Part shown: positions 24,254 through 31,971 of the stretch, in pieces
Numbering within the stretch: position 1 is the stretch's first letter
Layout of the letters: the number at the start of each line of letters is the position of its first letter
Origin: Myxococcales bacterium
Lineage (GTDB): Bacteria > Myxococcota_A > Polyangia > Fen-1088
Length of the DNA stretch: 34,686 nucleotides
Assembly (NCBI GenBank): GCA_003153015.1
Contig: PMBS01000071.1
Span: 1 to 34,686, forward strand
Reading direction: 5' to 3'
Translations under genes and position numbers: made by a program
Notes under the pieces: generated by a model
Seen by the model: only the letters and a program-made list of their open reading frames with translations
What the model was told of the DNA's origin: nothing
Databases searched by the model: none

Positions 24254-25083
24254 GCCAGGCGGTTCTGTCTCGATCGAGAAGTCGTCGTCTGTACGGCGCG
24301 GCCATGGTGGGCCTGGGCGGCTGCTTGTTGCTCTTTCTCGTGCTGCCTTTCGTAGCCCTGATTCTCGACGGTGGGCCCGAAGCCATTTGGCGCGGTCTCG
24401 GCTGTTCTCTGACCTGGCCAGCGCTACGACTTAGCCTTGGGACGACTCTGATCTCGGTTGTGCTGGTGGTCGTGGGTGGCACGCCTCTCGCCTGGTGGCT
24501 GGCGCGTTCGCGCTGGCGTTCGGCGCGCTGGTTGGAGATCCTCTTGCAGCTTCCCGTGGTGATTCCGCCTGCGGTGGGTGGAATTGCGCTGCTCCTTGCC
24601 TTTGGGCGACGGGGACTTTTCGGCGGAACCCTGGAACGCCTGGGCTGGACGCCCGCCTTCAGTGTGGTCGCAGTCATCATGGCGCAAGTCTTTGTCTCGG
24701 CCCCGTTCTACTTGCAGGCCGCGGTGCAGGCATTTGGCCGGCTGGATCCCAATCTGCTGGCAGTGGCGCGCAGCCTGGGGGCTTCGCCGCCCCGCCTGTT
24801 CTCTCGGGTGGCCCTGCCGCTCGCCCGCCCCTGGCTGATCGGTGGGGCGGCCATGAGCTGGGCCCGCGCTTTGGGGGAATTTGGTGCCACGTTGATGTTC
24901 GCGGGGAACATGACGGGAAAGACGCAGACCCTGCCACTTGCGATTTACACTGCCCTGGAACTCGACATCCATACCGCGCAGGCATTGTCGCTCCTGTTGG
25001 TTGTGTTCGCCTTTGCCCTCTTGCTCTTTCTCCGGCGCTTCAATCGCGGGGTTGAACCCACGCGCCAGCCGGCGACGCCATGA
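24250..25083 (+). CDS. modB: Molybdate ABC transporter permease ModB
   Basis: A 277-residue inner-membrane permease with five or six hydrophobic helices. It starts at a GTG whose last base pairs overlap the modA TGA (GTGA). The conserved cytoplasmic EAA-type loop that docks on the ATPase is visible as ARSLGASPPRLFSRVALPLARPWLI (about residues 174-198), followed by the ModB-typical RALGEFGATLMFAGN. With ModA and ModC it forms an ATP-driven molybdate or tungstate importer. It is slightly longer than typical ModB because of an N-terminal basic extension (SRSRSRRLYG). Confidence 0.95.
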   Translation: MSQAVLSRSRSRRLYGAAMVGLGGCLLLFLVLPFVALILDGGPEAIWRGLGCSLTWPALRLSLGTTLISVVLVVVGGTPLAWWLARSRWRSARWLEILLQLPVVIPPAVGGIALLLAFGRRGLFGGTLERLGWTPAFSVVAVIMAQVFVSAPFYLQAAVQAFGRLDPNLLAVARSLGASPPRLFSRVALPLARPWLIGGAAMSWARALGEFGATLMFAGNMTGKTQTLPLAIYTALELDIHTAQALSLLLVVFAFALLLFLRRFNRGVEPTRQPATP

Positions 25084-25850
25084 CGGACAATTGCGCACCT
25101 CGACTCTGCATCGCAGTGCAGGCCGCACTGGGGCCGTTTTCCCTGCAAGCCTCGCTGGAGGTTGGTGCTGAGCCCCTGGCCCTGGTTGGTCCCAACGGCT
25201 CGGGCAAGACCAGCTTGCTGCTGACCATCTTGGGCCTGCGCAAGCCTGGGCAAGGCCGCATCGTGCTTTCGGACGAGGTTCTCTTCGATGCAGATTTGGC
25301 CATCGACCGTCCCACGGAAGAACGTCACCTTGCGTATTTGCCGCAGGACTTCGGCCTGTTCCCCCATCTGACGGCAATCGAGAACGTGGCCTTCGCACTG
25401 GCGTGCAGGTCGAAACGGGTGAGCACAAAGCAGCGTCGCGACCAAGCCATGACATGGCTCGATCGTTTTGGGATCGGCAATCTGGCCGAGCGAAACCCAT
25501 CGCGGCTTTCCGGCGGCGAACGTCAGCGGGTCGCCCTCGCGCGAGCCTTGGCCTCGTCTCCCAAGGCGCTTCTGCTCGACGAGCCGACGGCATCTTTGGA
25601 TGTCGAGGCTCGCGTCGAGGTGCGCGCGTTCTTGGCCGAATCAATTCGTTCCCTCGGCTTGCCCACTATTCTCGTCACCCACGACGCCATGGATGTCGAG
25701 GCGCTCGCCAGCCGAGTGGCAGTGCTTGAAAAAGGCCAGCTAGTGGCCTGCGGCTTGCTGAGCGACATCCGCAAAACCCCGCCCACGTCATTCGCCAGCA
25801 GGCTGTTTCCTGCGTCGACACGTCCTGGGCACGATCGCCAGCCCCTTTAG
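25080..25850 (+). CDS. modC: Short ModC-type ABC ATPase lacking the MOP domain
   Basis: A 256-residue nucleotide-binding subunit. Walker A is GPNGSGKT (residues 37-44), the Q-loop is in LAYLPQDFGLFPHL, the signature is LSGGERQRVALARAL (about residue 143), Walker B is ALLLDEPTAS, and the switch His is in ILVTHDAMD. Canonical ModC is about 350 residues with a C-terminal molybdate-binding MOP/TOBE domain; here the chain ends soon after the ATPase core (FASRLFPAS). Transport may therefore lack the internal oxyanion feedback of full-length ModC, leaving sensing to the HTH/PBP regulator. It overlaps modB by ATGA. The following gene starts 43 bp later. Confidence 0.92.
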   Translation: MTDNCAPRLCIAVQAALGPFSLQASLEVGAEPLALVGPNGSGKTSLLLTILGLRKPGQGRIVLSDEVLFDADLAIDRPTEERHLAYLPQDFGLFPHLTAIENVAFALACRSKRVSTKQRRDQAMTWLDRFGIGNLAERNPSRLSGGERQRVALARALASSPKALLLDEPTASLDVEARVEVRAFLAESIRSLGLPTILVTHDAMDVEALASRVAVLEKGQLVACGLLSDIRKTPPTSFASRLFPASTRPGHDRQPL

Positions 25851-25893
25851 CAATCAAGGTGTTCATCACCAACTGAAATAGGAGGTTCCTGCC

Positions 25894-27609
25894 ATGTCAA
25901 GGTGTCTCGTCCCTAGAATTCGACCCGCTTCTGCCTGTTGGTTTTCCTTGGTCTTCGCAGCCGCGCTGCCTGGATGCGGCAGCGAATCAGTATCCAAGCC
26001 TGCTGATGCCGCGGTCCCTAACGTGGGCCTAGACGCCGCCCAACCCGACTTGGCGGTCGCCGAGGATACCGCCAACCCCAACGTGGGCCTGGACGCCGCC
26101 CAACCCGACACCACAGTTGACGTGCCGGTTTTCGGCGATACCGCGATAGATGCAGGGTTGGACGCACCCCAAACGGACGCGGTGATCGACACAGTGGTGG
26201 CTGTCGACGGCGCTAGCCCCAGTGCTGGTTCAGACGGCGCCCAACCCGACATCGTGGCCGACACAGCGACAGCCGTTGATGTCGGCCCGGTGGCGGACGG
26301 TGCAGTTGGCGATGGCGGTCCTTCGATTGCCTGTTCGTCGTTGGTGAATCCACTGTACGTCATGACCGGAGACACTCAGGTGCCGGTCCTGAAAACCCTG
26401 GGAAAGGCCCTCCGGCAAAGTGCCAATCCCATAACCCTGGTTTGGTATGCGACTGGATCCTGCACCATCATCGACGCTCTTTACCACGGCACCCCGCTGA
26501 CCCAGATCCCGTCCTATATTCCCGGCGACGCCGCATGGGATCCCAGCACGGGAGCGGTGCCGAGCTGTGCGCTGGAAATTGGCGGGCGCAATGTGGACAT
26601 CGGAATCCCGATCGTATTTCCCGCAGCCTGCTCAAGCGATACACCGCCGGCCGATCTCGGCGCTTTCAAGGGTCCGGTGCAGTCGATGCTCTTCGTGGTT
26701 CCGCATGCTGCTTCGTCCGGGGCCATCAGTTCGGAACAGGCGCGTCTGGTCTTTGGCACGGGCGCCACGGCCAACATTGCGCCTTGGACGGATGAGAACT
26801 TCTATTTCATTCGCACGCCCACCAAGGGCGTGGAAGTCAGCCTCGGTGCGTTGATCGGCGTACCACCGGCGCAGTGGCACGGGCAACAGATCGCTGCATC
26901 AAACGATGTGGCAACCAAGGTGGCCGCGTCGACACAGCCCGAAAAGACTATTGGCATTCTTGGCAGTGAAACGTTCGACAGCGCAACCAACCGGACCAAC
27001 CTGAAGGCGCTGGCTTTCCAAGCCGTGAGTCAGACCAACGGCTATCTCCCTGATTCCACCGCAACCGCCTTTGACAAGCGGAGTCTTCGTGAAGGGCACT
27101 ATGTCGCCTGGGCGCATGTGTTCTACTTGACCAAGGTGTCGTCCACCGATGGAGGAGCACCTGACGGAGGTGTGCCGGAGCCGGTCAATGCAAACGCCAA
27201 GCTGTTCATTGACATTCTCACCAACACGGCCAATCCCGGCATTCCGTCTGGATTGGATCCAGTCGCCCTGGTTGCGCAGAAGGGAATTGTTCCTTTGTGC
27301 GCCATGGCGGTGACGCGTTCGACCGAGGGTGGCCCTCTCTCACTCTTTGCGCCCCCTGATCCTTGCGGGTGCTACTACGAAAGCAAGCTGAGCACCGGAA
27401 CAGTTCCTGCGTCCTGTGTGACCTGTACCGCAAGCGCGTCCTGCACCGGCGGCACCACCTGTCGGCATGGCTACTGCGAAGCCGACGATGGCCGCACCTC
27501 TTTGAGCGACTGCAGCCCTCTTGCAGGCGCAGCCACCTACGCCCAAATCATCAATAATACCTGCACGACTGGGACGCGGTTCCAGGCCGATCACATTCCT
27601 ACTCCGTGA
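25894..27609 (+). CDS. PBP-like (PstS-like fold) substrate-binding lipoprotein with Asp/Ala-rich linker
   Basis: A 571-residue protein with a strong AGGAGG site 8 nt before the ATG. The lipoprotein signal ends AAALPGCGSE. An acidic linker of about 110 residues follows, containing repeated PNVGLDAAQPD units. The main domain (from VNPLYVMTGDTQVPVLKTLGKAL) looks like a periplasmic binding fold: ITLVWYATGSCTIIDALYHGTPL, a Cys-paired segment, VQSMLFVVPHAASSGAISSEQARLVFG, ANIAPWTDENF, and PEKTIGILGSETFD. The C-terminus adds a Cys-rich tail (CGCYYES, CVTCTASASCTGG). Its stop overlaps the porin gene start (GTGA). Lying directly after modABC and before outer-membrane genes, it may capture an oxyanion and pass it on. 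The ligand is not known; the fold assignment is by pattern only. Confidence 0.75.
   Translation: MSRCLVPRIRPASACWFSLVFAAALPGCGSESVSKPADAAVPNVGLDAAQPDLAVAEDTANPNVGLDAAQPDTTVDVPVFGDTAIDAGLDAPQTDAVIDTVVAVDGASPSAGSDGAQPDIVADTATAVDVGPVADGAVGDGGPSIACSSLVNPLYVMTGDTQVPVLKTLGKALRQSANPITLVWYATGSCTIIDALYHGTPLTQIPSYIPGDAAWDPSTGAVPSCALEIGGRNVDIGIPIVFPAACSSDTPPADLGAFKGPVQSMLFVVPHAASSGAISSEQARLVFGTGATANIAPWTDENFYFIRTPTKGVEVSLGALIGVPPAQWHGQQIAASNDVATKVAASTQPEKTIGILGSETFDSATNRTNLKALAFQAVSQTNGYLPDSTATAFDKRSLREGHYVAWAHVFYLTKVSSTDGGAPDGGVPEPVNANAKLFIDILTNTANPGIPSGLDPVALVAQKGIVPLCAMAVTRSTEGGPLSLFAPPDPCGCYYESKLSTGTVPASCVTCTASASCTGGTTCRHGYCEADDGRTSLSDCSPLAGAATYAQIINNTCTTGTRFQADHIPTP
26018..26109 (+). repeat. Direct repeat encoding PNVGLDAAQPD
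   Basis: Two copies of a 32-bp sequence (26018-26049 and 26078-26109, differing at about two positions) are spaced 60 bp apart within the acidic linker of the PBP-like lipoprotein. Weaker versions follow (GLDAPQTD, GSDGAQPD). This is a linker-expansion repeat unlike the Gly-Gly type elsewhere in the window. Confidence 0.8.
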
Positions 27610-28898
27610 AGACGCCCATCAACCCGTTGAGTTTGGCCGGGCTCCTCCTGGTCGGAGCGGTGCAGACCGCTTTGGCCGAGGGGGCGCCTACGCCATCTGA
27701 ACCGTCGGCGACCAGTTCGGCGGGGCCCCTGAGTGCAGGCGAGACCACTCTAGTAATCGGAGGATTCCTGCAAGCCGACGCCGTGCTCACGGACCAGTCC
27801 TCGCAGAATCAGCTCTCCCCCTCTGGGGGAGAGCCCCTCAACACAGAGCGATTTCTCATTCGACGCGCACGCCTTTTCCTCGAAGCCCAGCGACCTTTTC
27901 TTCGGGCCGCGATCGAGTTGGACGCGAACACGGTCAAGGGCATGGCGATGGGGTTGGCGCGGGCCGAGCTCGCGCTGGGCAGGGCGCGGCCTGCGTGGGC
28001 CTGGGAGCTTGCCCTCGGTTTTCTCCGCATTCCATTTGGTCTCGAAATCCAGGAACGCGAGCCGGATCGGTTCTTCCTAGAACGCAGCAACCTCAGCCGG
28101 GCGCTGTTTCCCGGCACCTTTGACTTGGGTGCGCGTGCACAGGCTTCCTGGCGCTTTGTTCGCGCGCAACTAGCCGTGATGAATGGCAACCCTTTGGGAG
28201 ATGCGTCTTTCCCTGCGCGTGATCCGAACGCAGCCAAGGATTTCGTCGGGAGGCTGGGAATGGACTCCACTATCGCTGCCAAGGTCCATGTCAGCGCCGG
28301 GGTTTCTTCCCTGAAGGGCACAGGTTTTCATCCCGGCACACCCGCGAGCAAGGACGTCCTGGTTTGGCGCGACCAGAACGAGGACGGCATCGTCCAGCTC
28401 AGTGAGATCCAGGCCATCCCAGGCCGTGCCGCCACGCCTTCACAGAACTTTTCGCGCTTTGCCGTCGGAGCGGATGGCCGCATCGGCTTCGCAGTTCCTC
28501 ATCTGGGGAACGCCACGCTCTTCGGTGAAGTGGTTTGGGCCGCCAACCTCGATCGGGGGCTGCTGCCCGCCGATCCGGTGACTTCCGGCCGCGATCTACG
28601 GGAATTCGGTTGGGTGGTGGGCGCCAGCCAGGAATTCAGAGAGCGGGCCGCGTTTGGCATTCGCTACGACTCCTACAACCCGGATGTGGATGGCTATCGT
28701 CAGACGCCCACGGTTCTCGTGCCCAAGGACATGTCCTTTCGCACCTGGACGTTCACGCTTTCTTGGGGCGGTCCTGCTCACAATCGTCTGGTTCTTGAAT
28801 ACCAGCACAATCGCAATGCGCTGGCCGTGGCCGCTGATGGATCGCCCACTACCCTGGCCTCGGACACTCTCACCCTGCGCGGGCAGATGGTTTTCTGA
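27606..28898 (+). CDS. OprO/OprP-like outer-membrane porin with EF-hand-type loop
   Basis: A 430-residue protein starting at a GTG overlapping the previous stop. Signal peptide: LSLAGLLLVGAVQTALAEG. The mature part begins with a porin-type first strand (TTLVIGGFLQADAVL) and has the phosphate-porin-like segment ERFLIRRARLFLEAQRPFLRAAIELDA. Alternating beta strands follow and the chain ends in Phe (LRGQMVF), as expected for a beta-barrel. Residues 256-267 (DQNEDGIVQLSE) form a complete EF-hand calcium loop, probably in an external loop. A perfect 10-bp hairpin at 27812-27834 lies in frame near the N-terminus. The porin could be the outer-membrane pore for the oxyanion handled by the mod system; selectivity is inferred from context and family resemblance only. 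Confidence 0.8.
   Translation: MKTPINPLSLAGLLLVGAVQTALAEGAPTPSEPSATSSAGPLSAGETTLVIGGFLQADAVLTDQSSQNQLSPSGGEPLNTERFLIRRARLFLEAQRPFLRAAIELDANTVKGMAMGLARAELALGRARPAWAWELALGFLRIPFGLEIQEREPDRFFLERSNLSRALFPGTFDLGARAQASWRFVRAQLAVMNGNPLGDASFPARDPNAAKDFVGRLGMDSTIAAKVHVSAGVSSLKGTGFHPGTPASKDVLVWRDQNEDGIVQLSEIQAIPGRAATPSQNFSRFAVGADGRIGFAVPHLGNATLFGEVVWAANLDRGLLPADPVTSGRDLREFGWVVGASQEFRERAAFGIRYDSYNPDVDGYRQTPTVLVPKDMSFRTWTFTLSWGGPAHNRLVLEYQHNRNALAVAADGSPTTLASDTLTLRGQMVF
27812..27834 (+). repeat. Perfect hairpin (10-bp stem, TCT loop) inside the porin gene
   Basis: GCTCTCCCCC, loop TCT, GGGGGAGAGC. It is translated in frame as LSPSGGE. It has the same architecture (long perfect stem, pyrimidine triloop) as the hairpins in the TonB-dependent receptor gene of the same operon. 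Confidence 0.85.
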
Positions 28899-29809
28899 TG
28901 GGGCGCAGATCGAGCATTTGGTTTCTCCTCTTGGCCTTCGCCACGGCCACTTGCGGTGGCGCCGCACCCTGTGACACGGGGTTGCAGGCTCGCGTGCGCG
29001 TGTCGGGAGGCCAGTTCTATCACGGCTCGATCGACAAGCTGGCTAGCGCGGATGTTCCTGCCGTGGTGGATGTACGGAACAGCCAGAACGTGATCACACC
29101 TGGCCTACAAAACAAGCAGCTTTCTGGCCGCTTGGATCCGGGAAGTACGGCAGTGGCCATCGGTTTTGCTGGCGACGTCGGCTACTGGATTCTGGCGGCC
29201 GACGTGCCTGATGCCGATAGCCCAACCCAGCCAACCTTCCATGCCAGTCTGTCGTTTGCACCCTCGCTGCCACAAACGTCCTACGATCTGATCGTCCGCG
29301 CCGTGGCCCCGCCCAGTAGTATTGGGCCCGCCGCGCACGTGCCTCTGGACGTCGCGCCGAGCTTGCCCCCGACCGGGGCATTGGTTGTCTCGCTTTGGTG
29401 GGACACGGAGGCCGATCTTGATCTGCACGTGGTCGACACCTATGGGGTCGAGATCTGGGCTGGGAACATCAATTCATTCGACCGATACGCCACCGCTCCG
29501 ACTACCGATGCTGGCGCCTGGAACGAAGGCGGCATTCTGGACTTCGACTCCAACAGTGGCTGCGTCATCGACGGTCGCTGCAACGAGAACGTAGTTTGGT
29601 CGCTGGCCGCACCGGCCGGTGATTATCTGGCCCGCGTCGACACATTCTCGCTCTGCGGGAATTCAGCCGCACGCTGGACTGTGGAGGCGCTGCTCAACGG
29701 GGTTTCACTGGGCAAGGCTGAGGGCGAGGCGCTTCTGTCCAGTCAGCGCTTCAGCAAAGGCAAGGGTGCTGGGCTTACTGCCTTGACCTTCACCATTCCA
29801 TCTCCATGA
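28898..29809 (+). CDS. Exported protein with DUF2135-like C-terminal domain, probable lipoprotein
   Basis: A 303-residue protein whose ATG overlaps the porin TGA (TGATG). The N-terminus MGRRSSIWFLLLAFATATCGG looks like a lipoprotein signal with Cys at about residue 19. The central region has Ig-like strands. The C-terminal domain shows a DUF2135-type pattern: LVVSLWWDTEADLDLHVVDT, VEIWAGN, GGILDFDSNSGCVIDGRCNENVVW and PAGDYLARVDTFSLCGNSAARW. Such domains often bind divalent cations through the acidic WDTxADLDLHV motif and occur on secreted or surface proteins. Its stop overlaps the TonB-dependent receptor start. It is probably a periplasmic or surface accessory of the receptor, but this is inferred from the operon. 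Confidence 0.72.
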   Translation: MGRRSSIWFLLLAFATATCGGAAPCDTGLQARVRVSGGQFYHGSIDKLASADVPAVVDVRNSQNVITPGLQNKQLSGRLDPGSTAVAIGFAGDVGYWILAADVPDADSPTQPTFHASLSFAPSLPQTSYDLIVRAVAPPSSIGPAAHVPLDVAPSLPPTGALVVSLWWDTEADLDLHVVDTYGVEIWAGNINSFDRYATAPTTDAGAWNEGGILDFDSNSGCVIDGRCNENVVWSLAAPAGDYLARVDTFSLCGNSAARWTVEALLNGVSLGKAEGEALLSSQRFSKGKGAGLTALTFTIPSP

Positions 29810-31971
29810 GAGCGCCAGCCAGGTTCTTCGCGTTGGCGATATTTGCCGCCGCGCCCGAATCGACGGCTTGGGCAAGCGACGCTTACGAAACCGTCGTGAT
29901 CGCTCCGCCAGTGAGGGAAGCTGGGGAAGCTGACCTTTCCACTCCTGAGTTGCGCCAGATTCCCGGCGCGCAGGGCGATGCCGGCAAGGCACTGGAAAAC
30001 CTGCCGGGCGTGGCCCGGCCGGGACTCACCGGCGGCGAACTGGTGGTGTGGGGCGCGGCACCCGAAGACACGCGGGTGGTGGTTGACGGGATCGAGATAC
30101 CCGCGCTGTACCATTTGGGTGGGCTGCGCTCGATCCTTCACAGTGGCTTCTTGCGTACGCTGACCCTTGTGCCTGGTGGTTATGGCGCAGAGTACGGCCG
30201 TGGTTTGGGCGGCCTGGTTCGCCTGGTCAGCCGCGCCCCGCCGGTCGAGTCGCGTGGGGAGCCTGCCGGCTTCGCCGGCAGCGCACCATCGCGCGAGGCC
30301 GAGCGAAGCGATCGGGGAGGGGTGGGGTGTGGGGGGCCGAAGGGCATGGGAACCCTCTCAGGGTTCCCATTTGAAGGAGAGTTGGACGTGGATGTCCTTG
30401 ATGCCTCGTTCGAGGCCGGAATGGCGGTCGGGGACGGCGGGGGCGTTCTTGCCGCGGGCCGCATCGGCTATCTCGATCGTATTCTTGGCGGCATTCTCCC
30501 ATCGGACACGCGTCGTCTGTTCCCCTTGCCGCGCTATCGCGATTTTCAGGCCAAGGTGGCTATCCCCTTGCGCGGCGACGAGAAGATCGAAGTGATCTTT
30601 CTCACTTCATCCGACGCCAGCTCGATCTCCAACAATCCCGCCAGTCCTTCCTCCTTGGCCGAAGAGAATCGGAGTCAATCCTTCTCTCGCCTTGGGGTCA
30701 GATATGTGCGCGCTTTCTCCGACGGTTCAGGTGCGTCGTTGATCCCCTTCGTAGGCTGGGACCGCACCCGGCGCCAGGAAGTCGCAGGGCTGGGCAACGC
30801 GGACGAATCGATTGCGTCGATGGTGCTCGGTCTGCGGGGAGACTATGTGGCCCCGCTCTCGCCAAGGCTGACTCTGGTTCTAGGGTTTGACGGACTCTTC
30901 ACACTGTCGGACGTGCAGCGCTCGGGATCAGCGACCCTGCCAGCAAGGGAAGGCGACACTGTGGTCTTTGGCCAGCCGATTTCAGGGGCAGCCATCGCTG
31001 ATACTTGGAGTGCTTCGATTGGAAATCTGGCCCCATATGCTGCTCCTGAAATCATTCTCGGGCGTTGGCGCCTGATTCCGTCCTTGCGTTTGGATGGCTA
31101 CTGGATTTCACCCAGTCGCAGCACTCCCGAGAACGGCGTCACGCCGCGGGCGGGGTCTTCCCGGCTCTCGTGGTCGCCAACTCCACGCGTTGCCCTGGCA
31201 CACCAAACCCGTTCCTGGTTGCGCGAAAACCTAGCGTTGGGGCTTTACCATCAAGCCCCTTCGCCAAGCGACCTGAGTGCAGTCTTTGGCTCGCCGACAT
31301 TGGGAGTTGCCCATGCCCTGCATCTTGTGGCAGGGACAGACATGGACGTTGGTCGGTACTTCACTGTGCGACCAACCCTGTTCTACCGGTACATGTGGGA
31401 CCTAGTGATGCGCAATCCCGGGCAAAACCCACCGCTTGCCCACGCTCTTGTGCAGGATGGGGTGGGCCGTGCCTTTGGTGCGCAGATCCTCTTGCGATTC
31501 TCTCCTCACCCGGCGCTCTCTGGTTGGCTGGCCTATACGCTCAGCCGCTCCGAGCGTCGGCATTCCTCCGATTCCTCCTACCGACTGTTCGACCAAGACC
31601 AAACCCATCTTCTTACCTTTGTTGGCAGTGCATCGCGCGGCGGCTTTGTTGCGGGCCTGCGATTTCGTTTGGCCACTGGCATGCCACGAACGCCAGTAGT
31701 TGGCAGCTATCTGGATGCGACGACCGGACAGTACCAGCCGATCTTCGGGCAACAAAACAGTGTGCGACTGCCAGTTTTCTACGCCCTTGATCTCCGCATC
31801 GAAAGACACTTCCGCCGATGCTCGCTGGATATCGTTCCTTACTTGGAAGTCCTCAACCTAACCAACCATGCCAACGTCGAGGAATTGGCCTACGACGAAC
31901 AGTTCGTTTCACACTCAAACATAACTGGTTTGCCGATCCTGGCCGTGGCCGGAGTGTCAGTGAGGTTTTGA
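29806..31971 (+). CDS. TonB-dependent outer-membrane receptor with in-frame hairpin insertion
   Basis: A 721-residue protein with an N-terminal signal (RAPARFFALAIFAAAPESTAWA), a TonB-box-like YETVVIAPP (about residues 26-34) and a plug domain (DAGKALENLPGVARPGLTGGELVVWGAAPEDTRVVVDGIEIPALYHLGG, GGYGAEYGRGLGGLVRLVSR). The beta-barrel of about 530 residues ends in Phe (AGVSVRF). Between the plug and the first barrel strand (DVDVLDASFEAG) about 40 residues of low-complexity sequence (GEPAGFAGSAPSREAERSD onward) look foreign to the family. They coincide with hairpin DNA at 30250-30380. Receptors of this class use TonB energy to import scarce or bulky solutes. Its position after modABC suggests a metal-oxyanion complex, but the ligand is unproven. 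Confidence 0.88.
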   Translation: MRAPARFFALAIFAAAPESTAWASDAYETVVIAPPVREAGEADLSTPELRQIPGAQGDAGKALENLPGVARPGLTGGELVVWGAAPEDTRVVVDGIEIPALYHLGGLRSILHSGFLRTLTLVPGGYGAEYGRGLGGLVRLVSRAPPVESRGEPAGFAGSAPSREAERSDRGGVGCGGPKGMGTLSGFPFEGELDVDVLDASFEAGMAVGDGGGVLAAGRIGYLDRILGGILPSDTRRLFPLPRYRDFQAKVAIPLRGDEKIEVIFLTSSDASSISNNPASPSSLAEENRSQSFSRLGVRYVRAFSDGSGASLIPFVGWDRTRRQEVAGLGNADESIASMVLGLRGDYVAPLSPRLTLVLGFDGLFTLSDVQRSGSATLPAREGDTVVFGQPISGAAIADTWSASIGNLAPYAAPEIILGRWRLIPSLRLDGYWISPSRSTPENGVTPRAGSSRLSWSPTPRVALAHQTRSWLRENLALGLYHQAPSPSDLSAVFGSPTLGVAHALHLVAGTDMDVGRYFTVRPTLFYRYMWDLVMRNPGQNPPLAHALVQDGVGRAFGAQILLRFSPHPALSGWLAYTLSRSERRHSSDSSYRLFDQDQTHLLTFVGSASRGGFVAGLRFRLATGMPRTPVVGSYLDATTGQYQPIFGQQNSVRLPVFYALDLRIERHFRRCSLDIVPYLEVLNLTNHANVEELAYDEQFVSHSNITGLPILAVAGVSVRF
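30250..30385 (+). repeat. Palindromic-element-like insertion within the TonB-dependent receptor gene
   Basis: The segment contains two perfect hairpins with pyrimidine triloops: CTGCCGGC-TTC-GCCGGCAG (30263-30281) and ATGGGAACCCT-CTC-AGGGTTCCCAT (30346-30370). Between them lie a weaker hairpin (CCGA...TCGG) and a G-rich run (GGGGAGGGGTGGGGTGTGGGG). It is translated in frame and adds about 40 residues. The architecture resembles a dispersed palindromic repeat inserted into a coding sequence. Confidence 0.6.
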
